Assembly: GCA_946807835.1 (NCBI GenBank)
Contig: OX327706.1
Coordinates: 24,851,001 to 24,915,000, forward strand
Direction of reading: 5' to 3'
DNA: 64,000 nucleotides
From: Ailanthus altissimus
Lineage: Eukaryota; Streptophyta; Magnoliopsida; Sapindales; Simaroubaceae
The notes beneath the pieces are model-generated. The model made no database searches, had not been told where the DNA came from, and saw only the letters and a list, made by a program, of their open reading frames with translations. Positions 24,046 through 36,436 of the stretch are shown in pieces (the first letter of the stretch is position 1; each line of letters opens with the position of its first letter). Both the position numbers and the translations under genes were made by a program.

Positions 24046-26524
24046 AATTTTCAATTTCTGTTTTTTGAAGCTAAGATTTCTGCTAAAGTTAATGTGATGA
24101 AAGTCGTTGATCATAGGTTTGGTTTTAGAAAAGAAAAGGCGAATGTTCGGTGGCTTAAGAATGGTGATCCTAATCTAAATTTTTTCACACTTACGCTCAA
24201 ATGAAGTCAGTCTGGTCAACTATTTCTTCAATGATCATTGATGGCAGTATAGTTATGTATTCTAATAGAATCTCTAATTATATTGTTGAGTTTTATACAG
24301 ATTTATATTCGGCTTCTTCTATTGTTCAGGATCTTTCTATTTGTGATCGTATTGATCCTCATATTGTCTCTTAGGAGGATAATTTCATGCTAGCTTCTAT
24401 CCTGGATGATTCCAAAATAAGCAAGTTGTCTTTTCCTTAGATTCGAGTAGTGCTCCAGGGTCAGGGTCGGATGGTTTGAATGGTTCTTTCTTCCAAACAT
24501 TTTTAGGATGTTGTAGGGCAGGACCTTATTCATAGTGTTCGACAGTTTTTTTTTTGTTCAAAATTGGATTCTTCCTAATTTAAATTTGAATTTTATTTAT
24601 TTTCTTCCCAAAATTCTTAACTCCAATGAGATTGGTCAATTTAGGCCAATAACTCTGGCGAATATTTTTATTTTAGGTTATTCCTAAAAATCCTTGCAGA
24701 TAGATAAGGTAGAATTATGCCTTCTATTATTTCGCCTCAACATGCGGCTTTTTTCAAGGGTTGCCAAATTCATGAGAGTATTTGCATGGTCTCTGAAGGA
24801 ATTAATCTTCTTCAGAGGATGGCTTAGTGTGGTAATCTAGGTTTAAAGGTTAATATCAAGAAGGCGTTTGATACTCTTGATTAGAAATTTTTTGCATCAT
24901 TTTGGTTTTCACTCCATCGGATGAGTTAAAACTATTCTTTGTTCAGTATGTCTTCTAGTTTTGGTTAATGGTACTGCTCAAGACTTTTTCACTTGTAGTC
25001 AATGTGTATGGTAGGGTGACCCTTTATCTCCCTTTCTTTTTGTTTGGTTGAAAAAGTATTAAGCAGGGGTAGTTCTTTCCTTTAGGAAGCAGGTTTAATT
25101 AAGCGAATGATTTCCCCTGTTGGTTACAACTCTCCTTCGCATGTTTTATATGCAGGTGATATTTTTATTTTTTTTCGTGGTGATTCTACCTCTAAAAGGG
25201 AGTTTCTGAGGTTTCTTAAGCATTATGGCGAAGCTTCTAGTTAACGCGAGGATAAGGAGAAATCTCTCTGTTTTTTGGTGGTTCAACGAGGGATAAAAAA
25301 GAGTTGGTTTTGGCTAATTTCGATTTTTCGGAAGGTGGTTTGCCTTTTACTTATCTTGGTGTCCTTATTTTTAAAAGAGATCCTTGCAAAAATTTTCTTC
25401 ACCCCCTTGCAGATAAGGCTAAGTTTGTCATAAAGCGTTGGAAGGGAAAATTACTTTCTATGGCTAGCTATTTGCAGCTGATTAAGTTAGTCTTTCAAAG
25501 TCTTCTTCTTCATAGTTTTATGCGTTATCGTTGAGAAAAATCTCTCCTTTTGTACCTTAATCGATGGGCTTTCAACTTTCTTTGAACAAGGGATTGTTCT
25601 TTTAGAATGTGTGTTATTGTGACTTGGCATAAGGTGTGTCATGTGAGCACCTATTGATGAGAGGGCTTGGGTGTTCGTGATTTTACATGTCTAATTTAAC
25701 CTGCCTTGTTAAGTTGGTTTGGAATTGTTTGTCTCCTTTGGCTGGTTGTTATGATTTTCTTCCCCAGCATTTTTAGATTTCTTTTTTTTTTTTTAATTTC
25801 CGAGCCGAATCATAAAATTTCATACTCGATAGGTTGTGGGGGATGGTGCAAGCATCAATTTATAGCTTGATAGATGGCTTACTAGCTTTATTTTTCCTGA
25901 TTCTTTGGTTTTGGTTAATATTATGCAGGCTACAGTTTCAAATGTTATATATAATGGTCAATGGTGCATTCTGAATTCTTTCAAGTTGGCTTTTCTTGAT
26001 TTTGCAAAACAGATTGAGGAGATTGTGTTGTCGTCTACTCCTTGCAAGGATAAGTTGTGATATAGTTTCCTTCTTCTAATGGGATCTTTTCTATTTCTTC
26101 AGGATATGATAATCTTCATATTGTCCAAGATAAACAGTTCTGGTAGAAGAAGTTATGGGTCCTCAGATTTATTCAAAGAATTCTATTTTAGCTTGGAGAC
26201 TTTGACATAATAGTATTCCTATGGATGAAATTTTAAAGAAAAAGGGGGATCATCTTTACCCCGTTTGTTTATTTTGTGAGGAGGATTCTTCACATATCTT
26301 TTTAAGATGTTCTTATATAGGTTGTATTTGGAGTTGGCTGGCAACGGCTTTTCAAGTTTCTTTCCCTCCTTTCACGTCTATTGTTAACCTTTTTTCAGTT
26401 TATTCTCTCCCGCCTGTTTCAATCTCATCTTCTTAATCATTGGATGGCTGCAACTCTCTTTCTTTTTGGGGAAATTTTGCGTCGTCGAAATTCCATCAGG
26501 TTTAATAATGTAAAGCTTAGTTCT

Positions 26525-27231
26525 TGAAAAAATATTGATTGAAAATTATCGGAATATAATTTTTAAATTAAGTTAGGTACGTAAGGTGTGTACAAATTGA
26601 AGACGGACGTAAAAGAAGATGAAAAACGAAGAAGGACGCACCAAGCGCTAGAGCCGCAGCGACCAGGCGTGAGCGCCACGATGCTCATTCTAGAACTTAA
26701 GCGCTGCGGCGCCAGGAGACCAGCGCCGCAGCGCTCAGTAGAAGCGCGCCAGTGCTGCGGCGCTGGAGACGGGAACAGTATCCCAAAATAAGAAAACTTC
26801 TTTATTTCGTCTCTCACTTGTTTTAAAACTCTCTAATACGACTCCTACACATATAAGCTAAATCTAAGTCATCACAAAACCTATATAAAGGCAATCAATT
26901 GACTTGTGAACACATCTTTGTAATCAACAGGAAATCTTTGTGATCTTAGTGATAATCTCTGTGGTTCTTTGTGAGAGAAAATTCCTAGAGTGAAAGAGAG
27001 AGTTTTCTTTGTGATCTTTCTTATAATATGCATACTTTGTAAATGCCTTGTGATTCATAATAAGAGAAGAGTGTGATCTTGATCCGTCGTGGACGTAGGC
27101 AAGTTGCCGAACCACGTAATTCTTTGTATGTTCTTCTTCTACCCCTTTCTCTATTTATTTCTTAATAACTTGTTCTGCATTATTATTTACTTGGGTGATT
27201 TTTTGCTTGTTTATGTGCTTCCGCTTCAACA
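26525..27231 (+). repeat. 5' LTR of the second copia element
   Basis: It contains a GC-rich island at 26640-26770 with repeats of gcgccgcagcgct type, a TATA-type box (ctatataaagg), and near its 3' end the motif gtggacgtaggc...gccgaaccac. That motif recurs in other LTRs of this window. Confidence 0.85.
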
Positions 27232-27262
27232 AACTGGTATTAAAACTTGGTTCTAAGCAGAC

Positions 27263-28020
27263 ATGGTCACACTTAAGTATGAGGTAGCGAAATTCAACTG
27301 TACAAATGACTTCAATCTATGGAAGATGAAGGTTAAGGCGTTGTTAGTGAACCAAAGGCTTGGTTCGGCATTAGAGAAGACTTCAGCTCCATCTAGTGAT
27401 AAAGAGAAGACGCCAGAGTCATCTAGAGCTGAAGCAGAAAGAAGGGACATTCAAGAAAGAGCCCATAGCACAATCGTTCTATCATTAAGCGATGAAGTAC
27501 TAAGGGAAGTAGCAGGTGAGTCGACGACAATAGGTCTTTGGAAGAAGCTTGACTCTCTTTATATGAGGAAATCATTGGCCAATAGATTACATATAAAGAA
27601 GAAGCTATATCAGCTGTCCATGTCAGAGGAGACGCCGATGAAAGATCATATAGACGCCTTCAATAAGATTATCCTTGATCTTGAGTCTATCAACATGAAG
27701 ATAGAAGATGAAGATAGAGCAATTATCCTGCTGAGTTCATTCCCTAAGAGCTATGAGAGTTTTGTTGATACGCTACTCTACGGCAGAGAGAGTTTAGCGA
27801 TGAGTGATGTGAAATCATCATTAAACTCAAAGTTATTAAGAAAGCAGACCGGGGGCAATGCAGAAAGCTTATCTGTAAAAGGAAGGCCCTCATATAGAGA
27901 TAGGAAGAAAAAAGGCTCAAGGTTAAAGTCTAGGACTCCTAGGAAGTGCTATTACTGTAAGAAATAGGGGCACTTCATAAAGGACTGTCCTGAGAAGAGA
28001 GCACAAGATAAGAAGAAAGT
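27263..28020 (+). pseudogene. copia gag with a stop inside the zinc knuckle
   Basis: An open frame of 234 codons (27263-27967) encodes a Gag polyprotein with NDFNLWKMKVKALLVNQ near the N-terminus and YESFVDTLLYGRESL later, both typical of the UBN2-type copia Gag. The zinc knuckle should read C-x2-C-x4-H-x4-C. Here CYYCKK is followed by a TAG and then GHFIKDC. The stop falls between the second Cys and the His, separating gag from pol. Everything upstream is intact. Confidence 0.88.
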
Positions 28021-28239
28021 GGATGTTGTGCTTGCCTATGATGATAGCTATGACAGTGCAAAGACACTCATCACTACTGATGGTAAGAACTTTGAACAAT
28101 AGGTTCTTGATGCTAGTTACACTTTTCACATATGTCCACACAAGTCTTGATTTATAATTTTTCAGCCTTTTAGTGGTGGTAAGGTCTACTGGGTAATGAC
28201 GTTGCGTGTCAGATAATGGAAATTGGTAGTGTTAAACTT

Positions 28240-31232
28240 AGGTTACATGATGGGCGAGTGAGAAAGTTAACAGATGTTAGGTATATTCCTGACTTGAAGA
28301 GAAACTTGATCTCATTAGGAACTCTAGACCAGAATAGGTGTTCCATCAGGATTTTAAGAGTTTTGAAAGGTTCCATGGTGGTGATGAGATAAGAGAAGCA
28401 CAAAGGGGTTTATGTGCTTAAAAGTGAAGTCATAAGTGGTTCTGCATTATTCTCTGTAGATGATGAGAGTATCCAAACCAAGTTGTGGCATCTTAGACTG
28501 GCACACCTAGGCGAGAGAAACCTAAAGGAGATGTTCAGTCAAAAGGCGTTTAGAGAAGATAAGTTCCAGCCCTTAGAGTTTTGTGAGCATTGTGTGCTTG
28601 AAAAAGCACATAGGGTAAGGTTTAGTACCGACGAATACAAGATTAAGGGGACTCTTGACTACATACACTCGGATCTTTGGGGACCAGCTCAGACAACTAC
28701 TTATGGTGGTGCAGGTATTTTTTCAGCTTGATTGATGACTATTCGAGGAAGCTATGGGTCTATGTGTTGAAGAGCAAGGATCAAGCCTTTGAAGTATTTA
28801 AGACTTGAAAAGTTCTTGTCGAAAATCAGACTGGCAAAAGGGTAAAGAGGCTAAGGACTGATAACGGCCTCGAATTTTGCAACAGAGAGTTTGATGAGTT
28901 TTGTGCCAAGCATGAGATTGCAAAGCATAGAACAGTAAGATCAACACCACAGCAGAATGGCGTAGCTGAGAGGATGAATAGAACCCTACTTGAAAGGGTT
29001 AGATGCATGCTTACCAATGCGAAGATGTCTAAGACATTCTGGGGAGAAGCTGTGGTGACTGCAACTTACTTGATTAATAGAAGTCTCTCTTCAGCAATTA
29101 ACTTCAAGACGTCAGAAGAGAAATGGTCTGGCAATCCTCCGAAGTATAACCAGCTCAGAATATTTGGTTGCCCTGCCTTTGTATATGTTAAGGAGGGGAA
29201 GTTGGAACCTAGAGCTATCAAAGGGGTATTCATAGGATATCCTAAATGAGTAAAAGGATACAAGGTGTGGTATAAAGACTTAACACCACCAAGGAGTATC
29301 ATGAGCCGTAACGTGACGTTCGATAAGGTGACGATGCTGAAAACCTCTCAAGAAAATGAGAAAGAAAAACCTATGCCCAAGGAAGACTCAGCACCCGAGT
29401 CAATAGAAGTTGAAGTAGAGCCTGAACATTGATCTGATATGCCCCCAGATCAACACTTCAACGAAGAGATCTTTGAAGATGAACCAAGAACACTGGCGAG
29501 TTCCTCCAAGTCCACCCAAAGAAAGACTAGAACACTTGAGATAGAACTTGAAGAGTACCAGTTAGCCAGAGATAGGCTAAGGAGAACGATTAACCCACCA
29601 GTCAGGTATGTACAAGCAGACTTAGTTGTTTATGCTTTTAATTCTGCTTACACTCTTGAGTATGATGAGCCTAGGATATATGGTGAGGCTATGAAGAGTG
29701 AAAACAAGAAATAATGGCAGCAAGCCATGGAAGAAGAAATTAGTTCTCTTAGGAAGAACAATACTTGGAAGTTAGTGAAGAGACCTCAAAAGAAGCTAGT
29801 CGGGTGCAAGTGGGTGTATAAGGTGAAGAAGGGGATACCGGGAATTAAACCTACAAGATTCAAGGCTAGGTTAGTAGCATAAGGTTTTACTCAGAGAGAA
29901 TGAGTCGATTTTTATGAGATATTCTCTCCAGTTGTCAAGCACATATCTATTAGGATTTTGTTAGCCATGTGTGCAAATCTTGATTTACATCTAGAGCAGA
30001 TAGATGTAAAGACAGCTTTTCTACATGGAGAGCTTGAAGAAACGAAATACATGGCACAGCCGCAAGGGTTCGAGGAGCCCGAAAAAGAAGATCATGCTTG
30101 TTTGCTAAAGAAGTCATTATACAGGTTAAAGCAATCACCTAGACAGTGGTATAAAAAATTTGATGAGTTTATAATGGCTTGTTGCTTTAGTAGAAGCAAG
30201 TATGACGGATGCGTGTACTTCAAGAACATATGTTGTGGGATAATGTATTTACTTCTATACGTCGATGATATGTTGATCACATGCAAGAATATGAAAGAAA
30301 TACAGAAGCTCAAGAAGCAGTTGAGTGGCGAGTTTGAAATGAAGGATTTGGGAGCAGCGAAGAGAATTTTGGGTATAGATATTGTGAGGGAAAGAAGAGA
30401 TGTTATCTTCTTGTCTCAACAGTAATATATAGTTAAATTTCTAGAGAAGTTTGGTATGTTCAACACAAAGGCTGTCTCTACTCCTTTGGCCATGCATTTC
30501 AGACTTTCAGCAGCACAGTCGCGGACATCCAATAAGGAGAAACTGCAGATGAGCAAAGTACCGTATGCAAGTGCTGTGGGGAGCATCATGTATGCAATAG
30601 TTTGCACAATACCAGACATAGCACAGGCTGTGAGTGTGGTGAGTAGATACATGGCAAATCCGAAAAAAGATCATTGGCTTGCAGTAAAATGGATTATGAG
30701 ATATCTGAAGGGGACGTCAAATCACGGGCTGATATATAAAAAGGATGAGGACAGCAATGAAATGGTAAGAGGGTACGTAGACTCAAATTATGCAGGTGAT
30801 CTAGACAAGAGAAGATCGTTGACGGGTTACGTATTCACAGTATTTGGGTGTAGTGTGTGTTGAAGATCAGTTCTACAACATGTGGTTACATTCTCTACCA
30901 CAGAGGCAGAGTACATAGCTGTTGGTGAAGCTATCAAGGATGCCGTATGGTTAAAAGGCATATGTGCGGAGGTATTGGCTAGTAAAGATGTGAATACCGA
31001 TGTATATTATGACAACCAGAGTGCCATACACCTAAGCAAGCATCAAGTGTTCCACGAAAGGTCGAAATACATTGATGTGAGGCTCCATTACATTCGTGAG
31101 ATTGTCCAAAGTGGTGAAGTTAGTCTAACAAAGATAGTGTCATCTAAAAATCCTGCTGATATATTGACTAAGCCACTGCCTTCAGTTAAGTTCGTCCTAT
31201 GCAAGAACTTAACCGGAGTCACTACTTTGTGA
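28240..31232 (+). pseudogene. copia pol: integrase, reverse transcriptase, RNase H
   Basis: The pre-integrase zinc motif lies at 28480-28620 (LWHLRLAHLGERNLKEM...CEHCVLEKAHR). Integrase follows with YIHSDLWGP, then RTDNGLEFCN and STPQQNGVAERMNR, so its catalytic acidic residues appear present, though frameshifts occur near 28725 and 28806. Reverse transcriptase (about 29720-30425) has QIDVKTAFLHGELEE, KKSLYRLKQSPRQWYKKFD and an intact LLYVDDMLI box. RNase H (30456-31232) has YDNQSAIHLSKHQVFHERSK and ADILTKPLP. A handful of stops break the frame. Its key catalytic residues are mostly intact, unlike in the element at 9-14 kb. Confidence 0.87.
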
Positions 31233-31301
31233 GGGTGACCGAAGATGCGAAAATGAGAGATCGAGTTGCTTGGTGGATAATTTTGAATCAATGAGGGGAT
31301 T

Positions 31302-31948
31302 TGTGAGAATATTGATTGAAAATCATCAGGATATGCTTTGGAGATCAAGCCAAGTGCGCAGGGTGCACACAGATCGAAGACGGAGGCGAAAAAAGACAAA
31401 AAAAAATGAAGAATGGCGTACCAGACGCCAGCTCGCAGCGACCAGACGTGAGCGCCGCGGCACTCATTCTAGAACCTGAGCGCCGCAGTGTTGAAGACGG
31501 GAACAGTATCCCGAAATAAGGAAACTTCCTTATTTTGTCTCTCACTTATTTCAGGACTCTCCAATACGACTCCCATAAGTATAGGGTAAACTTAGGTCGT
31601 CTCAAAGCCTATATAAAGGTTATCAATTGGCTTGTAAACACATCTTTGCGATCAACAAGAAATCTTAATGATAATTTTTGTAATTCTTTGTGAGAGAAAA
31701 TCTCTAGAGTGAAAGAGAGAATTTTCTTTATGATCTTTTTTATAATAGACATATTTTATGAGTGCCTTGTAATTCATAATAAGAGAAGAGTGTGATCTTA
31801 ATCCGTCGTGGACATAAACAAATTACCGAATTATATAATTCTTTATATGTTCTTTTTTTATCTATTTTTTTTTATTTTTTAATAATTTATTTTATATTAT
31901 TATTTATTATATTAATTTTTTATTTATTTGTGTACTTTCGCTTCAATA
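31302..31948 (+). repeat. 3' LTR of the second copia element, last part C/T and G/A converted
   Basis: The first 300 bp match the 5' LTR well and keep the GC-rich island. From about 31640 to the end nearly every C reads T and many G read A compared with the 5' LTR. For example gtggacgtaggcaagttgcc has become gtggacataaacaaattacc, and the final 120 bp are almost free of C and G. The LINE sequence after 31955 is not affected. Confidence 0.85.
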
Positions 31949-32660
31949 ATTTTATTTTGGCTATTTCTAATGTCAAAGAAATTTCGGAATCCGCCTAAGT
32001 TTTACGAGGTATGGTAGAGATAGAGATAGAGATATCTTGATTGGTCTCGAGTTGAATCCAATTTTGGGTAAAGCTGCTAAAGTCCTGGTTCTATCATTGT
32101 CTCCTCCACCATTTCCTTGGGTGAAGGTGAATTCAGATGGCTATTTCTAAGGACAATCCGGGTTTAGCTATTTCTGCGACTCTTCTTCGTGATTCTTTGA
32201 GTTCCTTTATTAGGGGTTTTGCTTCTTTTTAAATGTTCAAACCTCATCATTGTCGGTGAGCAAGTGTATAATCGGGGTTGGACATAATTTATGGATTAAG
32301 TGTGATTTGATACTTTGTGATTTTACATCTTAGGAATAAACGCCTTGTTCTTCGGTGGCAGTTAATTCATCAGTGGAACAATTCACGTACGTGTTTCAAG
32401 AAGGTAATAGGGTTAGCCAATTAGAGTTATTTTTACTCCTCCTTCACTTAGTGGAAAGTTGCCCCTTTAGCTATATTTTCTTTTCTAATTTGAGATTTTA
32501 ATGATTTTTTTATTGGTTTTTCTAGTTACGTTTTGTATTTGGCCTCTTTTTTGGTGCTATGATTTTATGAAGGGGTAAGGTTTGTTTTGTTCCCCTAACC
32601 TTTTTTTTTTTTTTAAATTTGTCTCATTTCGAGGTTTTATTTAAAAAAAATAAAAAAATG

Positions 32661-33414
32661 ACAATGATCTCATATATAATTATTCAGTCATCGAATTACT
32701 TAATTATATGCAAGATACCCGTAATTAGGTTTTTGAATTAATTGATTATAACTAGCTGCATATTCAACTATCGTCCTCCTACACCTCTAAATAAGTTCTT
32801 GGGTTAATTTCTCTAGTGGACCTAATTATATTGGTGGTATCAAAATCATGGTTTAAGTTCTTATAATAATATTAGAAAACTAAATATTTGATTTTGACCG
32901 GCGGATGTACACGTCTCTAGCTCTAAGTTCTAGCTTTATATATGCTTTTGATCAAGCCTATTGTCATCTCATGTGTCTAAGATCTAATTGAGAATATTGT
33001 CTCTAATTGATTAGCTACTAAGCACTCAAATGCGACCAACAAATTTATTTATTTATCATGGCATGGCATGTATATAAAATAAATCTTTGCTTTATTATTC
33101 ATACTATAGTTACAAGAACTTTTCTATAACATAATCATAAAAAAAAAATAATAACAATAATAATTTTATCACATTTGAATCACAATAATATTATGTTTAC
33201 ATAATTAAAAATTAAAATTTATATTCGATTGATATGACATTAAATGTATTATATTAATAAAAATTAAAAAAATAATTATTTATCACATGGTCAATAATTA
33301 ATGACATATTAATTAAAATACAAAGTTTACATCTTAATTTTATACTAATATTATTGTATTGCCTGCATGGACACTTTATTAAACTAATCTAGATTTTGAG
33401 TTGAGCAATTCATA
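32661..33414. other. Downstream of the first chitinase, no gene
   Basis: AT-rich intergenic DNA between the LINE tail and the stop codon of the minus-strand chitinase. The 3' untranslated region should lie just below 33415. No open frame of interest. Confidence 0.45.
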
Positions 33415-35041
33415 TTAATTTGGTGCAAAGGGCGTTTGGTTGTAGCAATCCAAGTTGTTGTCATCGCTCACGCCCAATATTACACAATATCTCTTATAGA
33501 ACCCGATCCTGTCCTCCACTCGTTTATCCGACCCGTGACCGCACTCCAGCCCACCGTTGATTATGTTGGTAATCACGCCGTACCCTGGGACCCTGTTCGC
33601 TGATTTGTCTGCATCAGACGGTGTCCATCTGCCTATAATCACATCGTGGCTTGATGGCTTGTTCGCTTGTGGGGTCATCCAAAACCATATGGCTGTCTTG
33701 AAAGACAAAACCGGATCCATAGCTACCCGATCTGGATCCGCTATCAAGTCCACTTCAAGTGCTTGACCCGCTGGCCCGTAATTGTAGTTGCTAAACAAGT
33801 CAAAAAGTCAACAGTCAACGTCAATGAAAGTCACATATATCTAATAAATTATAATAATTTTATATATCATTTCAGATTCATTTTTTATCATAGATATTTG
33901 CATATTTTAAAATATAAATATAAATTTTATATATATACACAATTTAAATACAGATATACAACTCAAAGACAATTTTTAAAAATATATATATTATTTCTTT
34001 TAAAAATATATATATTATTTCCTAACTATACAACATTATAATATATATTTTTAGACTCTATTTATTTATAAAGCATGCAAATATTTATTAATATATATAT
34101 ATATAAAGAGAGTTTTGTTTTGAACATACGACAAAATTTTATAGCATATCTTAAAATTATGAATTAATTAAAAAATATCACGAAATAATAACATAAACAA
34201 TGGTCCACTAAATCATTTATCTTTCTCCATGCATATGTAGATAATGGGATTTGACAAATTTTGAACATAAACAATTAATGCAGGAAATGTGAATCCTAAT
34301 TTGAATGAAGATATAAATGAGAAGCTTACTGGGTGAGTTGGATGGGTCCTCGGCCATAGTATTGTTTACCAGAAGCACATGGCCATTCTTTGGGCGTGCA
34401 ATAATCTTCTTTGGGATCTAGTTCTCTAATAAAGCAATATCCCCATGCATATGGGCCATCATCTGCTCCTGGCCAATCTCCAGCACCTGCTCAAAATAAC
34501 AAACTTATGTCATACTCATAATAATTAATAAGCTAGTCAATCAATTAATTAAATCCCGTTATTAAAATTAACAATTACAAACAAGAACTAATTACTAACC
34601 TGTGGTTTCATGAGAAGTTTGAGCCAAAAACGCTGCAAGTTCCTTCTTACGCGTGCTATCATCACCAGTTGTGCCGAACCCATTAAAGGATTTTGCAGCA
34701 GTGATGAAAGCATCGTAAGTGTAGAACCCGTTACTCTTGCATCTAACATCGTTTCTATATTTCAGCAGTTGGTCAAAAAGAGCTGGGGTGATTATGCTAC
34801 TAACATCGCCGCCGCTAGGGGTTGGGGTCGGTGTTGATGGTGTTGCAGGCGCAGGGGTGGTCGAGCCTGCACATTGGCTTTGACAGCCGTCTCCACAGTA
34901 CTCAGGCTTGTTACCACACCATCCATGTTCGCTACAGCAGAGCCCATCGGGACACAGAGCTCCTCCGGCTTGTCTTCCGCATTGCTCCGCCGAAGCTCCT
35001 AACATAAACAAAGCTAAGAGAAGGAAGATTTGGAACTTCAT
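33415..35041 (-). CDS. Class I chitinase (GH19 with hevein domain), three exons
   Basis: Exons on the minus strand are 35041-34600, about 34486-34330 and 33790-33415, with GT-AG introns. They give 325 codons including the stop. Residues 1-18 are a signal peptide ending GASA. A hevein-type chitin-binding domain with eight Cys follows (about 19-58), then a Pro/Thr hinge and the GH19 catalytic domain. The two catalytic Glu are in SHETTG (E145) and YCFIRE (E169). NYNYGPAGQ and [12 protein letters not shown] are family signatures. The enzyme cleaves chitin of fungal walls and insect cuticle. The protein ends [11 protein letters not shown] and lacks the longer C-terminal tail that sends many class I enzymes to the vacuole, so secretion is likely. 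One hevein position that is usually aromatic is His here (SEHGWC). A sister gene lies at 41840-43747. Confidence 0.92.
33799..33824 (-). promoter_or_regulatory. Four TTGAC cores at the end of chitinase intron 2
   Basis: On the gene strand TTGACG, TTGACT, TTGACT, TTGACT occur with start-to-start steps of 6, 7 and 8 bp, ending nine bases before the first base of exon 3. TTGAC followed by C or T is the W-box bound by WRKY factors. The sister gene has the same cluster with the same spacing. Function is inferred; it may also be a constrained splice-site region. Confidence 0.45.
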
Positions 35042-35086
35042 TTTTTTTTTATCAACTCTGTATGGTTTATGAATGAGAATGGTCGA

Positions 35087-35094
35087 TATTTATA
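35087..35094 (-). promoter_or_regulatory. TATA box of the first chitinase
   Basis: Reads TATAAATA on the minus strand, about 50 bp before the ATG, a normal distance for a short plant 5' leader. Confidence 0.6.
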
Positions 35095-36430
35095 AGTTGT
35101 TATATGGGTAAATTAACTAATAAGTTATATCTATCTATCTATATATATATAAATTGATCGACTATTATTCCAGTCCAAAAGGTTTTACCAGATAATTATC
35201 GCCGCCCGCGTGTGTTGATTGGGATATTATGTGCTCAGAAGTTTTCCGGAAACACATTTCCATCTTAGCTACGAATTTGACAATTCGTCGGTTGATTTTT
35301 CTACGTTCAGTACAAAATTTGGGTTCCACAGCGATGCGATAATATTGACATCAATTTGATCATTACTAGTGGTCTTGTAGTTGTAGCACTTTTGAACTTT
35401 GTTTGGTATAATCTTCTCTCGTAAAAGGGAGATTGCCTAACAAAATTTGAACAAAAGTGAAAGGCAAATTTGAAGAAAACAAATATTATATATATATATA
35501 GACACACATACGAAAATTGTCAATTTAATTTCTAAATTTTTCTTAAATTATTTAATAAATTTTCAAATTTTTTAAAATACTCAGTTTGATTTTTGTCATA
35601 AAAAAAAATATTTGAGTACACTTTTTTAAAATAATAAGATAAATTTAATCAAATATGACATTATTTATTATTATGATTAAATATATTAATTTACCTTATT
35701 ACACTTAAAAAGTACATCTTAAATATTATTTTTTTAACAATAAGGACTAAATTTATTATTTCATAAAACTTAACGTAATAATTTTTTTTTTTAAAAAAAA
35801 GCTTAGGGGCTAAACTATTAATTCTCTTTATTTATATATATATATATATATATATCAATTCTCTTTGTTGGACTTTAATTTTTTATTTTATTTGAGGGAT
35901 GGGGGAATTGAAAATATATATATATATATATATATAAATTCTCTTTGTGAGACTTTCACTGAAAAAATGTACTGCAAGTTATTTATTATTATTTAAGCAA
36001 GTGCCATTGGCTTTAATATTAATTGTATCTATTATAAAAAGACAAAGACCTATGAAATTTAAATATGGTAATTTTTATCTAACTACTAAGATTTTTGCTA
36101 TATTACAATTGGTTACAAGAAGCATTGGCGTGTCCTACTTAACTACGATATATTTCAATTTTGTAAATATTTAGCTATAATTTTGTTAGTTTCGTTAGTT
36201 TAATTTTAACAGTGCAAGGATAAACAAGTTATTTAAATTCTTTTTTTGTGATAAATAATTAAAAAGTAATATTATTATTAAAACCAACAAGTTACAATTG
36301 TCTACGAGTTAGATACACAAAAACACTACAAATTCCTAGAGAAATTTGGATACATTTCATCACCTATTTGTTATGACTTACACATTGGTCATTTATATCA
36401 CTTAACACATCTAATTCATACCATATTTTT
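35095..36430. other. Chitinase upstream DNA, microsatellites, no gene
   Basis: AT-rich. TA-repeat tracts occur at about 35480-35500, 35836-35860 and 35915-35937. The last two are followed by near-copies of aattctctttgt(t/g)(g/a)gacttt, so this stretch has a small internal duplication. No open frame with similarity to known proteins. Confidence 0.45.
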
Positions 36431-36436
36431 AATATC

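Larger units (their letters stand above)
26525..31948 (+). mobile_element. Second Ty1/copia element, nested in the LINE
   Basis: LTRs lie at 26525-27231 and 31302-31948. The 3' LTR begins TGTGAGAATATTGATTG right after the purine tract atgaggggatt. A changed tRNA primer site (tggtattaaaact) follows the 5' LTR. The flanking pentamers are gttct and atttt, which differ only by a G-to-A and a C-to-T change, so they may be a decayed target duplication. The internal order gag, integrase, reverse transcriptase, RNase H is that of copia. This copy is better preserved than the element at 9.1 kb. Confidence 0.88.
24050..32660 (+). mobile_element. LINE retrotransposon, split by a copia element
   Basis: The left part (24050-26524) encodes a decayed plant LINE reverse transcriptase. 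Recognisable pieces are NVRWLKNGDPNLNFF, IGQFRPITLANIF, ISPQHAAFFKGCQIHES, VNIKKAFDTLD, and FTYLGVLIFKRDPCKNFLHP. The zinc-binding zf-RVT module follows at 26221-26436 (KKGDHLYPVCLFCEEDSSHI). The right part (31955-32660) continues with the RNase H domain (PFPWVKVNSDGYF and FQEGNRVSQLE) and a T/A-rich 3' tail. Many stops and frameshifts make it inactive. Its 5' end is not clear and probably truncated. The copia element at 26525-31948 is inserted inside and is therefore younger. Confidence 0.85.

Noticed and set aside
26563..26817. Open frames in the GC-rich part of the copia LTR
   Set aside because: Noncoding LTR DNA; frames are open on both strands because of GC-rich repeats.
33557..33766. 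Plus-strand frame across chitinase exon 3
   Set aside because: Shadow of the minus-strand chitinase; the same shadow appears at 41976-42200.
35838..35937. TA-repeat tracts as possible regulatory DNA
   Set aside because: Simple microsatellites; nothing else supports a function.
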